Source: Rickettsiaceae bacterium | Lineage (GTDB): Bacteria; Pseudomonadota; Alphaproteobacteria; Rickettsiales; Rickettsiaceae | Assembly (NCBI GenBank): GCA_017995275.1 | Contig: JAGOJE010000065.1 | Coordinates: forward strand, 1 to 5,911 | Direction of reading: 5' to 3' | DNA length: 5,911 nt | Shown: in pieces, positions 1-5,729 of the stretch | Position numbering within the stretch: the stretch's first letter is position 1 | How the letters are laid out: each line of letters begins with the position of its first letter | Program-made: the position numbers and the translations under genes | Notes under the pieces: model-generated | What the model saw: only the letters and a program-made list of their open reading frames with translations | Told to the model about the DNA's origin: nothing | The model's database searches: none

Positions 1-1212
1 ATGCATCAGAGTATCACCTGATTTATCTAGAGCATTAATATCAGCACCTTTAGAAACCATAAAATCTAAAGATGCTTTACTGTCTAAAGCATAATATATC
101 ATTGGAGTACCATCGATCTTGCAATCTACATCAACGCCATTTTTAAGCATAACATCTAAAGCTTCCAAATACCCCTTATCCAAAGCAAATAGCATAGGAT
201 TAGGATAGCCAGAAATTCTCATCTCCAAAAATTCCTCAAGCTTATTATTCTCCTTCAACTTATCAATGAGTAATTGCATAGGGGCAGATGGATTTCGAAG
301 TTCCTTTCTACTCTTCATTATTGCTTCTAACTTGGTTCTTATGCTAGATTGAGGATCTTGATACAAAAATAACCTCGGATCCAACCGCTGACCACGAGAA
401 ATATTAAATGAATCAATTATTTTTTCAAAATAATCCCTTTCTGGAAAATCACTCTTTAGGTAAGCAACTTCTTTTTGCCTATCATCTACTCTTTTTTGCC
501 TTAATATTTCATGAAGTGGTTTCTGTGTTTTGGGGTCTATGGCTTCCATTTCAGAAATAAAATCTACTATTCTTTTAGAAGACACACCTAACAAGCGCAC
601 AATACAGCGATCGCCAAAAACTCCAGGCATTTCGCGCTGCAACCTCCTAATGCCTCTATACATATCTAATTTATCAGGTTGATAATGACTACTATTGTTA
701 GTTATTTCTGTTATTTTACCTTGATTATTAATTGCAATAGTTCCAGCAAGCTCTGCTGGTCTTCCTCCTAAAAACGAAACATGTGTAAAGTTTTTCCTAT
801 CAGTAAAATATTGTCCTCTATGGTTTGCTACATAAAATGCCCCATTTTTAGCAATGATAAAAGATTGATGATCTCTCTCTCCACTTCCTTCTCCCCCTAT
901 CGTTGAAGCTATTTTATAAACATCACCTAGAGTAGAACTATTTATACGAAAATGCAAAACGCCATTTTTATTAATCAACTTATGGGACTCGAGTTGCTCA
1001 GGAGTCATCCTTAACATTTTATATTCCTGACCATCTTCGTCAGTTTGAATGCTTCTTGCAACTTCTTCTAGATAAGCATCGTGAATCATTTTGACCCTGA
1101 CACAATCAGCTGGATCGTCACCTTTAAGACTCACGCCTCTAAAAAGCTCCCTAACTTTATTCCACTTAGAGCCGGTTTTACGTTTTGATTTTTCCTCTTC
1201 TTCTGTCGGCAT
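1..1212 (-). CDS. Ankyrin-repeat protein with N-terminal IQM-like domain, C-terminus cut by window edge
   Basis: This reading frame is open for 404 codons from ATG at 1212-1210 to the left edge, so the C-terminus is missing. An in-frame TAG (1218-1216) lies just upstream, and AAGAG (1224-1220) sits 7 nt before the ATG, which fixes the start. The N-terminus is charged (run of Glu at residues 4-7, then Lys/Arg), with no signal peptide or membrane segment, so the protein is cytosolic or exported by a signal-peptide-independent route. Residues about 116-190 contain FTHVSFLGG, an ELAG motif and a SSHYQP motif, which resemble the HSSFLAG / AAG / SGHYRP core of plant IQM proteins (recalled from family knowledge, not searched). 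Residues about 337-404 form ankyrin repeats: PMLFALDKGYLEALDVMLKN-GVDVD, then DGTPMIYYAL to KGADINAL, then DKSGDTLMH entering a third repeat. Residues 220-335 are charged, probably helical and unassigned. Ankyrin proteins of this build are often secreted effectors in intracellular bacteria; secretion here is inference. The ORF is certain, the ankyrin call strong and the IQM-like call moderate. Confidence 0.85.
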   Translation of the reverse strand, partial: MPTEEEEKSKRKTGSKWNKVRELFRGVSLKGDDPADCVRVKMIHDAYLEEVARSIQTDEDGQEYKMLRMTPEQLESHKLINKNGVLHFRINSSTLGDVYKIASTIGGEGSGERDHQSFIIAKNGAFYVANHRGQYFTDRKNFTHVSFLGGRPAELAGTIAINNQGKITEITNNSSHYQPDKLDMYRGIRRLQREMPGVFGDRCIVRLLGVSSKRIVDFISEMEAIDPKTQKPLHEILRQKRVDDRQKEVAYLKSDFPERDYFEKIIDSFNISRGQRLDPRLFLYQDPQSSIRTKLEAIMKSRKELRNPSAPMQLLIDKLKENNKLEEFLEMRISGYPNPMLFALDKGYLEALDVMLKNGVDVDCKIDGTPMIYYALDSKASLDFMVSKGADINALDKSGDTLMH

Positions 1213-1222
1213 TATCTAACTC

Positions 1223-1243
1223 TTGATTAACATGAACAATCAA
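1223..1243 (-). repeat. Small inverted repeat in the leader of the ankyrin gene
   Basis: TTGATT (1223-1228) and AATCAA (1238-1243) are perfect 6-bp inverted arms around a 9-nt loop. On the minus strand the ATG-proximal arm runs into the AAGAG ribosome-binding site, so pairing could partly mask it, or the dyad could be a protein site. The stem is short and AT-rich, so any effect is speculative. Confidence 0.3.
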
Positions 1244-1275
1244 ATTAAACCACACATTCACCAATCACTCAAATA

Positions 1276-1284
1276 ATTATAGCA
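1276..1284 (-). promoter_or_regulatory. Extended -10 promoter for the ankyrin gene
   Basis: Read on the minus strand this is TGCTATAAT, a perfect TATAAT preceded by the TGn extension that lets sigma70 work without a good -35. The hexamer 17 bp upstream (AAAAAT) is poor, consistent with an extended -10 type. The predicted start of transcription is near 1269, giving a leader of about 57 nt before the ATG at 1212. Confidence 0.6.
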
Positions 1285-1307
1285 ATCTATGTGTTGAAAT
1301 TTTTAAT

Positions 1308-1445
1308 GAAGTGGGAATTATGCCACTATTACCTTGCCATTATGCACCCCACGCCCACATCAACTTTTTGCCATATCCATATAGAGTCGCACGATGATTA
1401 ATGCAAATCTTACCAAATATCAGGCCCCCTCATAAAAGCCCCTTC
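1308..1445. repeat. C-rich block bounded by imperfect inverted repeats; MITE-like or regulatory element
   Basis: This intergenic block differs from its surroundings: on the plus strand of 1321-1450 C outnumbers G by roughly three to one (43 C, 14 G by hand count), with runs such as GCACCCCACGCCCACATC and GGCCCCC. Its ends are imperfect inverted repeats: GAAGTGGGAATTATG (1308-1322) against GAAGGGGCTTTTATG (complement of 1431-1445), 11 of 15 identical. The heptamer TTGAAAT occurs outside both ends (1294-1300 and 1449-1455) in direct orientation, but at unequal distances (7 and 3 nt), so it is not a clean target-site duplication. No convincing ORF is present. It could be a decayed miniature mobile element, a dispersed intergenic repeat or an RNA read from the G-rich minus strand. 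Confidence 0.35.
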
Positions 1446-1465
1446 CTTTTGAAATAACCATTCAC

Positions 1466-1471
1466 TATAAT
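1466..1471 (+). promoter_or_regulatory. -10 box upstream of trmFO
   Basis: A perfect TATAAT lies 28 nt before the trmFO ATG, predicting transcription from about 1478 and a leader of about 22 nt. No good -35 exists at 16-18 bp spacing (the region reads TTCCTT), and the nearby TTGAAA at 1449-1454 is only 11 bp away, too close. The promoter may be weak or need an activator. The AAGG ribosome-binding site follows at 1491-1494. Confidence 0.45.
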
Positions 1472-1499
1472 ACCCCTATTATTATGAAATAAGGCAAAA

Positions 1500-2840
1500 A
1501 TGAGTAATATATTAAACATAGTTGGAGCTGGGCTTGCTGGTAGCGAGGCTGCATTTCAAGCGGCGAGTCGGGGAATTAAAGTAAGGCTTTATGAAATGAG
1601 AAATGCCAAGCGCAAAACACATGCTCATAAAACATCAAAATGCGCTGAACTCGTCTGTTCTAACTCCTTCAGAAGTGATGATGTAACAAATGCAGTTGGT
1701 CTCCTTCATGAGGAAATGAGAAGATGCGATTCACTTATAATGAAGGCAGCAAAAAACAATATGGTTCCCGCTGGTAGCGCTCTTGCAGTGGATAGAGATG
1801 CGTTTTCGGAAGAAGTAGAAAGCACATTGCAAAACCATCCAAATATTGAAATTATAAGAGAAGAAATAACATCAATGCCACAAGATGGAAATTGGATAAT
1901 AGCAAGTGGACCGCTAACCTCTGATACACTAACAAAATCAATAATAGATACAACAGGAGAAGATCAACTGGCATTCTTCGATGCAATAGCCCCGATAATC
2001 TATAAAGATTCTATAGATTTCTCAATATGCTGGTATCAATCAAGATACGATAAAATAGGCCCTGGTGGTGATGGGAAGGATTATATCAACTGCCCATTAA
2101 ATGAAGAAGAATATAATAAATTCTTAGACGCACTAATAGCTGGAGAAAAAACAGAATTCAAGGAATGGGAAAAAGATACTCCATATTTCAATGGATGCCT
2201 TCCTGTAGAAGTAATGGCAGAACGTGGAAGGAAAACTCTTTTGTTTGGCCCAATGAAGCCAGTTGGTCTTACGGATCCACGCAGCGGAAAGAGACCTTTT
2301 GCAGTTTTGCAACTACGGCAAGATAATAAGCTAGGTACTTTGTATAATATGGTAGGCTTTCAAACAAAATTGAAATATGCTGACCAGACCAATGTGTTTA
2401 GAATGGTTCCAGGCCTCCAAAATGCAGAATTTGCGAGATTAGGAGGTCTACACCGAAATACATTTATAAACAGCCCTAGATTGTTAGACAATTTAATGAG
2501 GATGAAAAAAGCTAAGCATATCAGATTCGCAGGTCAAATAACTGGCGTTGAAGGATATGTAGAAAGCGCAGCTACCGGTCTGCTGGCTGGAATATTTGCA
2601 GCAGATGAGATGCTAGGATTAGAGACGAAAACACCACCTAAAAATACGGCTCTTGGATCGCTACTATCTCACATAACTGGCGGGGCAAGCGCTGAAAGTT
2701 TTCAGCCTATGAATATCAATTTTGGGCTATTTCAACCCCCAGAAGGTAGAACTACAAAAACCCAGCGCTATGAGTTTTATAGTTCAAGAGCACTAAAAGA
2801 ACTTGATGAATGGATAAGAGAAAAAAATGAGCGAATTTAA
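1500..2840 (+). CDS. trmFO: Methylenetetrahydrofolate-tRNA-(uracil-5-)-methyltransferase TrmFO
   Basis: TrmFO is a cytosolic flavoenzyme that makes 5-methyluridine at position 54 of the tRNA T-loop, taking the carbon from 5,10-methylenetetrahydrofolate and reducing it through FAD with NAD(P)H. It replaces the SAM-dependent TrmA in many Gram-positives and alphaproteobacteria. The 446-aa length is typical. Visible features are the N-terminal FAD dinucleotide motif GAGLAG (residues 9-14) followed by SEAA, the conserved ELVCSNSFRSDD segment with Cys53, the NGCLPVEVMAERG segment with Cys233, GGLHRNTFINSP (315-326), and the C-terminal FAD-contacting FAGQITGVEGYVESAATG (343-360). The two cysteines correspond to Cys53 and Cys226, implicated in catalysis in the Bacillus subtilis enzyme. 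The ATG is preceded by AAGG with 5 nt spacing. Its last 14 nt overlap phaC, suggesting co-transcription. Nothing suggests inactivation. Some homologues act on 23S rRNA instead (RlmFO), which sequence alone cannot exclude. Confidence 0.96.
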   Translation: MSNILNIVGAGLAGSEAAFQAASRGIKVRLYEMRNAKRKTHAHKTSKCAELVCSNSFRSDDVTNAVGLLHEEMRRCDSLIMKAAKNNMVPAGSALAVDRDAFSEEVESTLQNHPNIEIIREEITSMPQDGNWIIASGPLTSDTLTKSIIDTTGEDQLAFFDAIAPIIYKDSIDFSICWYQSRYDKIGPGGDGKDYINCPLNEEEYNKFLDALIAGEKTEFKEWEKDTPYFNGCLPVEVMAERGRKTLLFGPMKPVGLTDPRSGKRPFAVLQLRQDNKLGTLYNMVGFQTKLKYADQTNVFRMVPGLQNAEFARLGGLHRNTFINSPRLLDNLMRMKKAKHIRFAGQITGVEGYVESAATGLLAGIFAADEMLGLETKTPPKNTALGSLLSHITGGASAESFQPMNINFGLFQPPEGRTTKTQRYEFYSSRALKELDEWIREKNERI

Positions 2841-4584
2841 AGATGCTGATAAATTAATAGCTAATATCAAAGAAATAGGAACAAAATATCAGGAGGCAAT
2901 ATTACGCCTAATGAATTCTAGAATACCACAAAATATGATGAATAATTTTGGATCCGGTAATATAAATTCATTAGCAAAAGAAGTAGCCGATAAGATAATA
3001 GATGACCCACAAAAATTTATAGATACTAATATTGAATATGGACATAAATTCGCAGCACTTGTAAACAATACTATGAAGAGATTCATAGGGGAAGAAACAG
3101 AGCCAATCTATAACTCGTCACCTAGAGATAGAAGGTTCAAAGATCCATTATGGCACCAAAACCTCTATTTCGACTTCATCAAACAATTTTATATAATGTC
3201 ATCACATTGGATTTCAGAAAGCACGAAGAAATTAGAACTAGAACCAAAAACACAACAAATTCTAGAATTCTACACAAGGCAGTTTACAGATGCATTTTGC
3301 CCATCAAATTTCCCATTTTATAACCCCGAAGTTATAAAGGAATCGCTATCAACGAAGTGGGAAAATATATCCCAAGGGTTAGATAATTTTATAGAAGATC
3401 TAAAAAATTGTGACGGAATACTAAATATCAAAACCACAGATAAAATGGCATTCAAGCTTGGGGAAAATATAGCCTCCACCGAAGGAAAAGTGGTTATGCA
3501 GAATGATTTGATGCAGCTTATATGCTACAAACCAAAAGCAAAAGCAAGACAAATACCAATATTAATTACTCCACCATGGATAAATAAATATTACATTCTT
3601 GACCTATCCCCAGAAAATTCATTTGTAAAATGGCTAGTGGATAATGATTTCCAAGTGTTTTTAATCTCCTGGGTAAATCCAAAAGAAAATCTATCCCACA
3701 AAAATTTTGAAGATTATGCAAGCGAAGGAATAATAGCTGCGTGCGAATATATAAGATCCTCTCTTAACGTGAAAGACATAAGCACCATTGGATACTGCAT
3801 AGGTGGAACGCTTCTTGCCTGCGCTTTAAGCATTATGAAAACCAAAAAAATGGACTATATAAATTCCGCAACATTTTTAACTACCTTACTTGATTTCTCA
3901 AACTCTGGGGAAGTTGGTATATTTGTAAATGAAGAAAGCGTTTCTGCTATTGAAAAAGAAATGGATGAGAAAGGATTTTTTGATGGAAGATATTTAGCTC
4001 ATAGTTTTAGCATGCTCCGCGCTAATGATTTAATATGGTCTTTCTTTGTAAATAACTACCTTTTAGGAAAAAGGCCTCTACCATTTGATTTACTATATTG
4101 GAACTCTGATCCAACAAATTTGCCAGCAAAAATGCATAGCTTTTACTTACGTAATATGTATTTAGAAAACAACCTAACTAAGGCTGGTAAAGTTACCATG
4201 CTTGGGGAAAAAATAGAGCTGAAAAATGTTGAAGTTCCATCATTTTCCCTTGCTGCCAAAGAAGATCATATAGCACCCTGGCGAGGAGCTTTTGAAAGCG
4301 CCAAACTACTAGGTGGTAAAAAAGAATTTTGTTTATCCGCATCTGGCCATGTTGCAGGCGTAGTTAACCCACCAAATCAGAATAAATATTCTTACTGGAC
4401 CAGTCAGGAAAATGAAGATTCTGACACATGGCTTGCATCTGCTACACAACATGAAGGATCATGGTGGAAACATTGGCTAGAGTGGCAAAGCAAATATAGC
4501 GGCGAAAAAATACAGCAGGAAAATTATAACTCCCTAAAAGCTATAGAAAAAGCTCCAGGGAGTTATGTTGCTAAGGAAAGCTAA
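2827..4584 (+). CDS. phaC: Class I poly(3-hydroxyalkanoate) synthase PhaC
   Basis: PhaC polymerises (R)-3-hydroxyacyl-CoA, typically 3-hydroxybutyryl-CoA, into polyhydroxyalkanoate at the surface of storage granules and releases CoA. The 585-aa length fits the class I single-subunit enzyme (Cupriavidus necator PhaC, 589 aa). Residues about 100-275 are the PhaC N-terminal region (DRRFKDPLWHQN at 101-112), followed by the alpha/beta-hydrolase core. The lipase-like box is GYCIGG (322-327) with nucleophile Cys324; the other catalytic residues are Asp480 in AAKEDHIAPW and His508 in SGHVAGVVNPP. The conserved YWNSDPTNLP (Trp425) is present, so the enzyme should be active. The start lies inside the end of trmFO, with AAGAG (2816-2820) 6 nt upstream, so translation is probably coupled. 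No phaA, phaB, phaP or phaR lies beside it; monomer supply and granule proteins must be encoded elsewhere. It ends convergently against the 301-aa gene. Confidence 0.95.
   Translation: MSEFKDADKLIANIKEIGTKYQEAILRLMNSRIPQNMMNNFGSGNINSLAKEVADKIIDDPQKFIDTNIEYGHKFAALVNNTMKRFIGEETEPIYNSSPRDRRFKDPLWHQNLYFDFIKQFYIMSSHWISESTKKLELEPKTQQILEFYTRQFTDAFCPSNFPFYNPEVIKESLSTKWENISQGLDNFIEDLKNCDGILNIKTTDKMAFKLGENIASTEGKVVMQNDLMQLICYKPKAKARQIPILITPPWINKYYILDLSPENSFVKWLVDNDFQVFLISWVNPKENLSHKNFEDYASEGIIAACEYIRSSLNVKDISTIGYCIGGTLLACALSIMKTKKMDYINSATFLTTLLDFSNSGEVGIFVNEESVSAIEKEMDEKGFFDGRYLAHSFSMLRANDLIWSFFVNNYLLGKRPLPFDLLYWNSDPTNLPAKMHSFYLRNMYLENNLTKAGKVTMLGEKIELKNVEVPSFSLAAKEDHIAPWRGAFESAKLLGGKKEFCLSASGHVAGVVNPPNQNKYSYWTSQENEDSDTWLASATQHEGSWWKHWLEWQSKYSGEKIQQENYNSLKAIEKAPGSYVAKES
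4520..4567 (-). terminator. Candidate intrinsic terminator of the 301-aa gene, inside the end of phaC
   Basis: ATAACTCCCT (4526-4535) pairs perfectly with AGGGAGTTAT (4557-4566), a 10-bp stem that can gain one wobble pair at its base (4525/4567). The 21-nt loop can fold a further 4-bp AGCT/AGCT stem (4539-4542/4551-4554). On the minus strand the stem is followed by AATTTT, a short U-tract, about 15 nt beyond the TAG of the minus-strand gene. On the plus strand no T-run follows, so it should work mainly for minus-strand transcription. The stem is only moderately GC-rich and the U-tract short, so efficiency may be partial. No plus-strand terminator for phaC was found. Confidence 0.5.
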
Positions 4585-5486
4585 ATAATATCATCACAAT
4601 GCCCTACTACCTCACTTACCTTATCCAGATAATCAGAATATGGTGTATTCTCTAGCCTTATAATTTTACATACACCATTCTCATAAGAAAAGCATGTATG
4701 ATCAAGAGATTTTCCCTCCATCTCTTTAGCAACACGATCCCAGCCTTCTTCTGGAGTCTCTCCAGGAATAGGCTTAGGAACAGCGCAGCAAGTCTTTGTA
4801 AAATCGCCACATAACTTTGCCATAATTTTTCCAGCATCTTGGTTAGGAGCTAGTTTTTCTTGAACTTTCTCCAAAATATGAAGCTGAATATTACTGCTGA
4901 AAGATTTAAAATTAAGATCATCGATTGTTGTATAATAATTCATATTACTCTTATTCTCTATTAAATGTACAAGATAGTCAGATGTTTTCTCAATAATAGA
5001 ATCGTCTAAATGATTCACACGAAAAACTGTTGAATATGATGAATCAATACTAACTCTAGTTTTAAGTTCATTGTCTTTATACAAAATATGATCATCATAA
5101 AAATATTTACAATAGTCAGGGAGATAATAAGCTATATCGGATGCTATTTTTTGTAATATCTCTCCAACTTTCTGATCTGGAACATTTTCTAGACTATTAC
5201 CTTCGCGATCTTTAGCAGCGAAAGATCCCACAACTAACATTGTTACAATATATTTGTCAATTGGCTGATCATAGGATGAGAGAATTTTATCATTAAAATT
5301 TTTCCCTTCTTTCAATTCATTGATTATTTGTATAGCATCTGTAGCTAATTTTATATTTTTTGTTACAATAGCAACATTCTTACCATTAGGATCATTCGTT
5401 TGATCATAATCTTCAAGTCTTATTGACCAATACTCAAGCTTTTCTCCAGCTGTTCTACCTTGGGGATGTAAGTTACTGTAATACAT
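4581..5486 (-). CDS. Hypothetical protein, 301 aa, with cysteine-rich C-terminal region
   Basis: I do not recognise this family. The start is well supported: ATG at 5486-5484, AAGG (5497-5494) 7 nt upstream, and an in-frame TAA at 5507-5505 with no earlier ATG. The protein is acidic, without signal peptide or long hydrophobic segment; the only notably apolar stretch is KYIVTMLVVGSFAA (78-91), too short and mixed for a clear membrane helix. Residues 36-66 and 200-225 look helical. Six of its seven cysteines (226, 233, 234, 265, 273, 297) lie in the last 76 residues, including a CC pair before AVPKPIPGETPEEGW, which could bind metal or form disulfides if exported. The stop codon overlaps that of phaC by 4 nt in convergent orientation. 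It has its own strong promoter, back to back with that of the gene starting at 5730. A lineage-restricted or secreted factor is possible, but this is inference. Confidence 0.8.
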   Translation of the reverse strand: MYYSNLHPQGRTAGEKLEYWSIRLEDYDQTNDPNGKNVAIVTKNIKLATDAIQIINELKEGKNFNDKILSSYDQPIDKYIVTMLVVGSFAAKDREGNSLENVPDQKVGEILQKIASDIAYYLPDYCKYFYDDHILYKDNELKTRVSIDSSYSTVFRVNHLDDSIIEKTSDYLVHLIENKSNMNYYTTIDDLNFKSFSSNIQLHILEKVQEKLAPNQDAGKIMAKLCGDFTKTCCAVPKPIPGETPEEGWDRVAKEMEGKSLDHTCFSYENGVCKIIRLENTPYSDYLDKVSEVVGHCDDII

Positions 5487-5518
5487 ATATTTACCTTTTT
5501 TACGTTATCATAAGTGCG

Positions 5519-5537
5519 TTTGTTGCCAAACAACAAA
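5519..5537. repeat. 7-bp inverted repeat over the start point of the 301-aa gene promoter
   Basis: TTTGTTG (5519-5525) and CAACAAA (5531-5537) are perfect inverted arms around a 5-nt spacer. An alternative shorter pairing, GTTTG/CAAAC (5518-5522/5527-5531), overlaps it. The dyad covers the predicted start point (about 5534), immediately downstream of the -10 box. That is a place where a repressor could block RNA polymerase, or where the transcript's 5' end could fold. Confidence 0.4.
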
Positions 5538-5540
5538 TCA

Positions 5541-5569
5541 AATATAAATAGAATAAAACCGCTGGTCAA
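5541..5569 (-). promoter_or_regulatory. Sigma70-type promoter of the 301-aa gene
   Basis: On the minus strand, TTGACC (5569-5564) and TATATT (5546-5541) are separated by exactly 17 bp. Each hexamer differs from consensus at one position. Transcription should begin near 5534, giving a leader of about 48 nt before the ATG at 5486. Confidence 0.7.
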
Positions 5570-5577
5570 CAACCTTC

Positions 5578-5606
5578 TTGACAAGTGTTTAGATTTTGTG
5601 TATAAA
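5578..5606 (+). promoter_or_regulatory. Sigma70-type promoter of the right-edge gene
   Basis: A perfect consensus TTGACA (5578-5583) is followed after 17 bp by TATAAA (5601-5606). It is the best promoter match in the window. The -35 box is itself part of the palindrome CTTGACAAG (5577-5585). Transcription would start near 5613, leaving a leader of about 117 nt before the ATG at 5730, long enough to hold post-transcriptional control elements. Confidence 0.7.
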
Positions 5607-5729
5607 CCTTTCTTGAAGTTAATAAAACCCAAAGCATCTCTTTACCTACAAAAAACACGCACTTCTTAGAATTACCAGAAGAATCTAATTAGAGATATCA
5701 AAAATACCAAACCTTTTCGAGAAAACACT

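Larger units (their letters stand above)
5512..5664. repeat. Octamer ACGCACTT present in sense orientation in both divergent leaders
   Basis: AAGTGCGT at 5512-5519 reads ACGCACTT in the leader of the 301-aa gene, about +16 from its predicted start. ACGCACTT at 5657-5664 lies in the leader of the right-edge gene, about +45. Similarity extends a little on both sides: upstream A-rich, downstream ATGATAA versus CTTAGAA. The two copies form a widely spaced inverted pair around the promoter region. The match is short and may be chance. Confidence 0.3.

Noticed and set aside
1232..1276. 14-codon plus-strand frame in the ankyrin gene leader
   Set aside because: No ribosome-binding site or plus-strand promoter; too short to support.
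1311..1326. GTGG(N8)CCAC hairpin in the intergenic block
   Set aside because: The stem is only 4-5 bp with an 8-nt loop and no following T-run; too weak to call a terminator or operator.
1320..1397. 25-codon plus-strand frame with several histidines, beginning MPLLPCHYAP
   Set aside because: It has a GGGA-like sequence nearby but is very short. The odd composition is that of the surrounding C-rich block, and there is no independent evidence for translation.
1449..1471. TTGAAA plus TATAAT as a full trmFO promoter
   Set aside because: The spacing is only 11 bp, far from the 16-18 bp needed, so only the -10 box was annotated.
2820..2830. A7 run as a programmed frameshift site fusing trmFO to phaC
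   Set aside because: phaC is in the +1 frame relative to trmFO, so the common -1 slippage on an A-run would not reach it, and phaC has its own ATG and ribosome-binding site.
2889..3086. 65-codon minus-strand frame inside phaC
   Set aside because: It lies wholly inside the well-supported phaC gene, has no ribosome-binding site or recognisable domain, and is best explained as an antisense shadow.
5420..5632. 70-codon minus-strand frame with a hydrophobic stretch
   Set aside because: It starts at TTG without a ribosome-binding site, covers the promoter and leader of the 301-aa gene, and overlaps its coding start in another frame.
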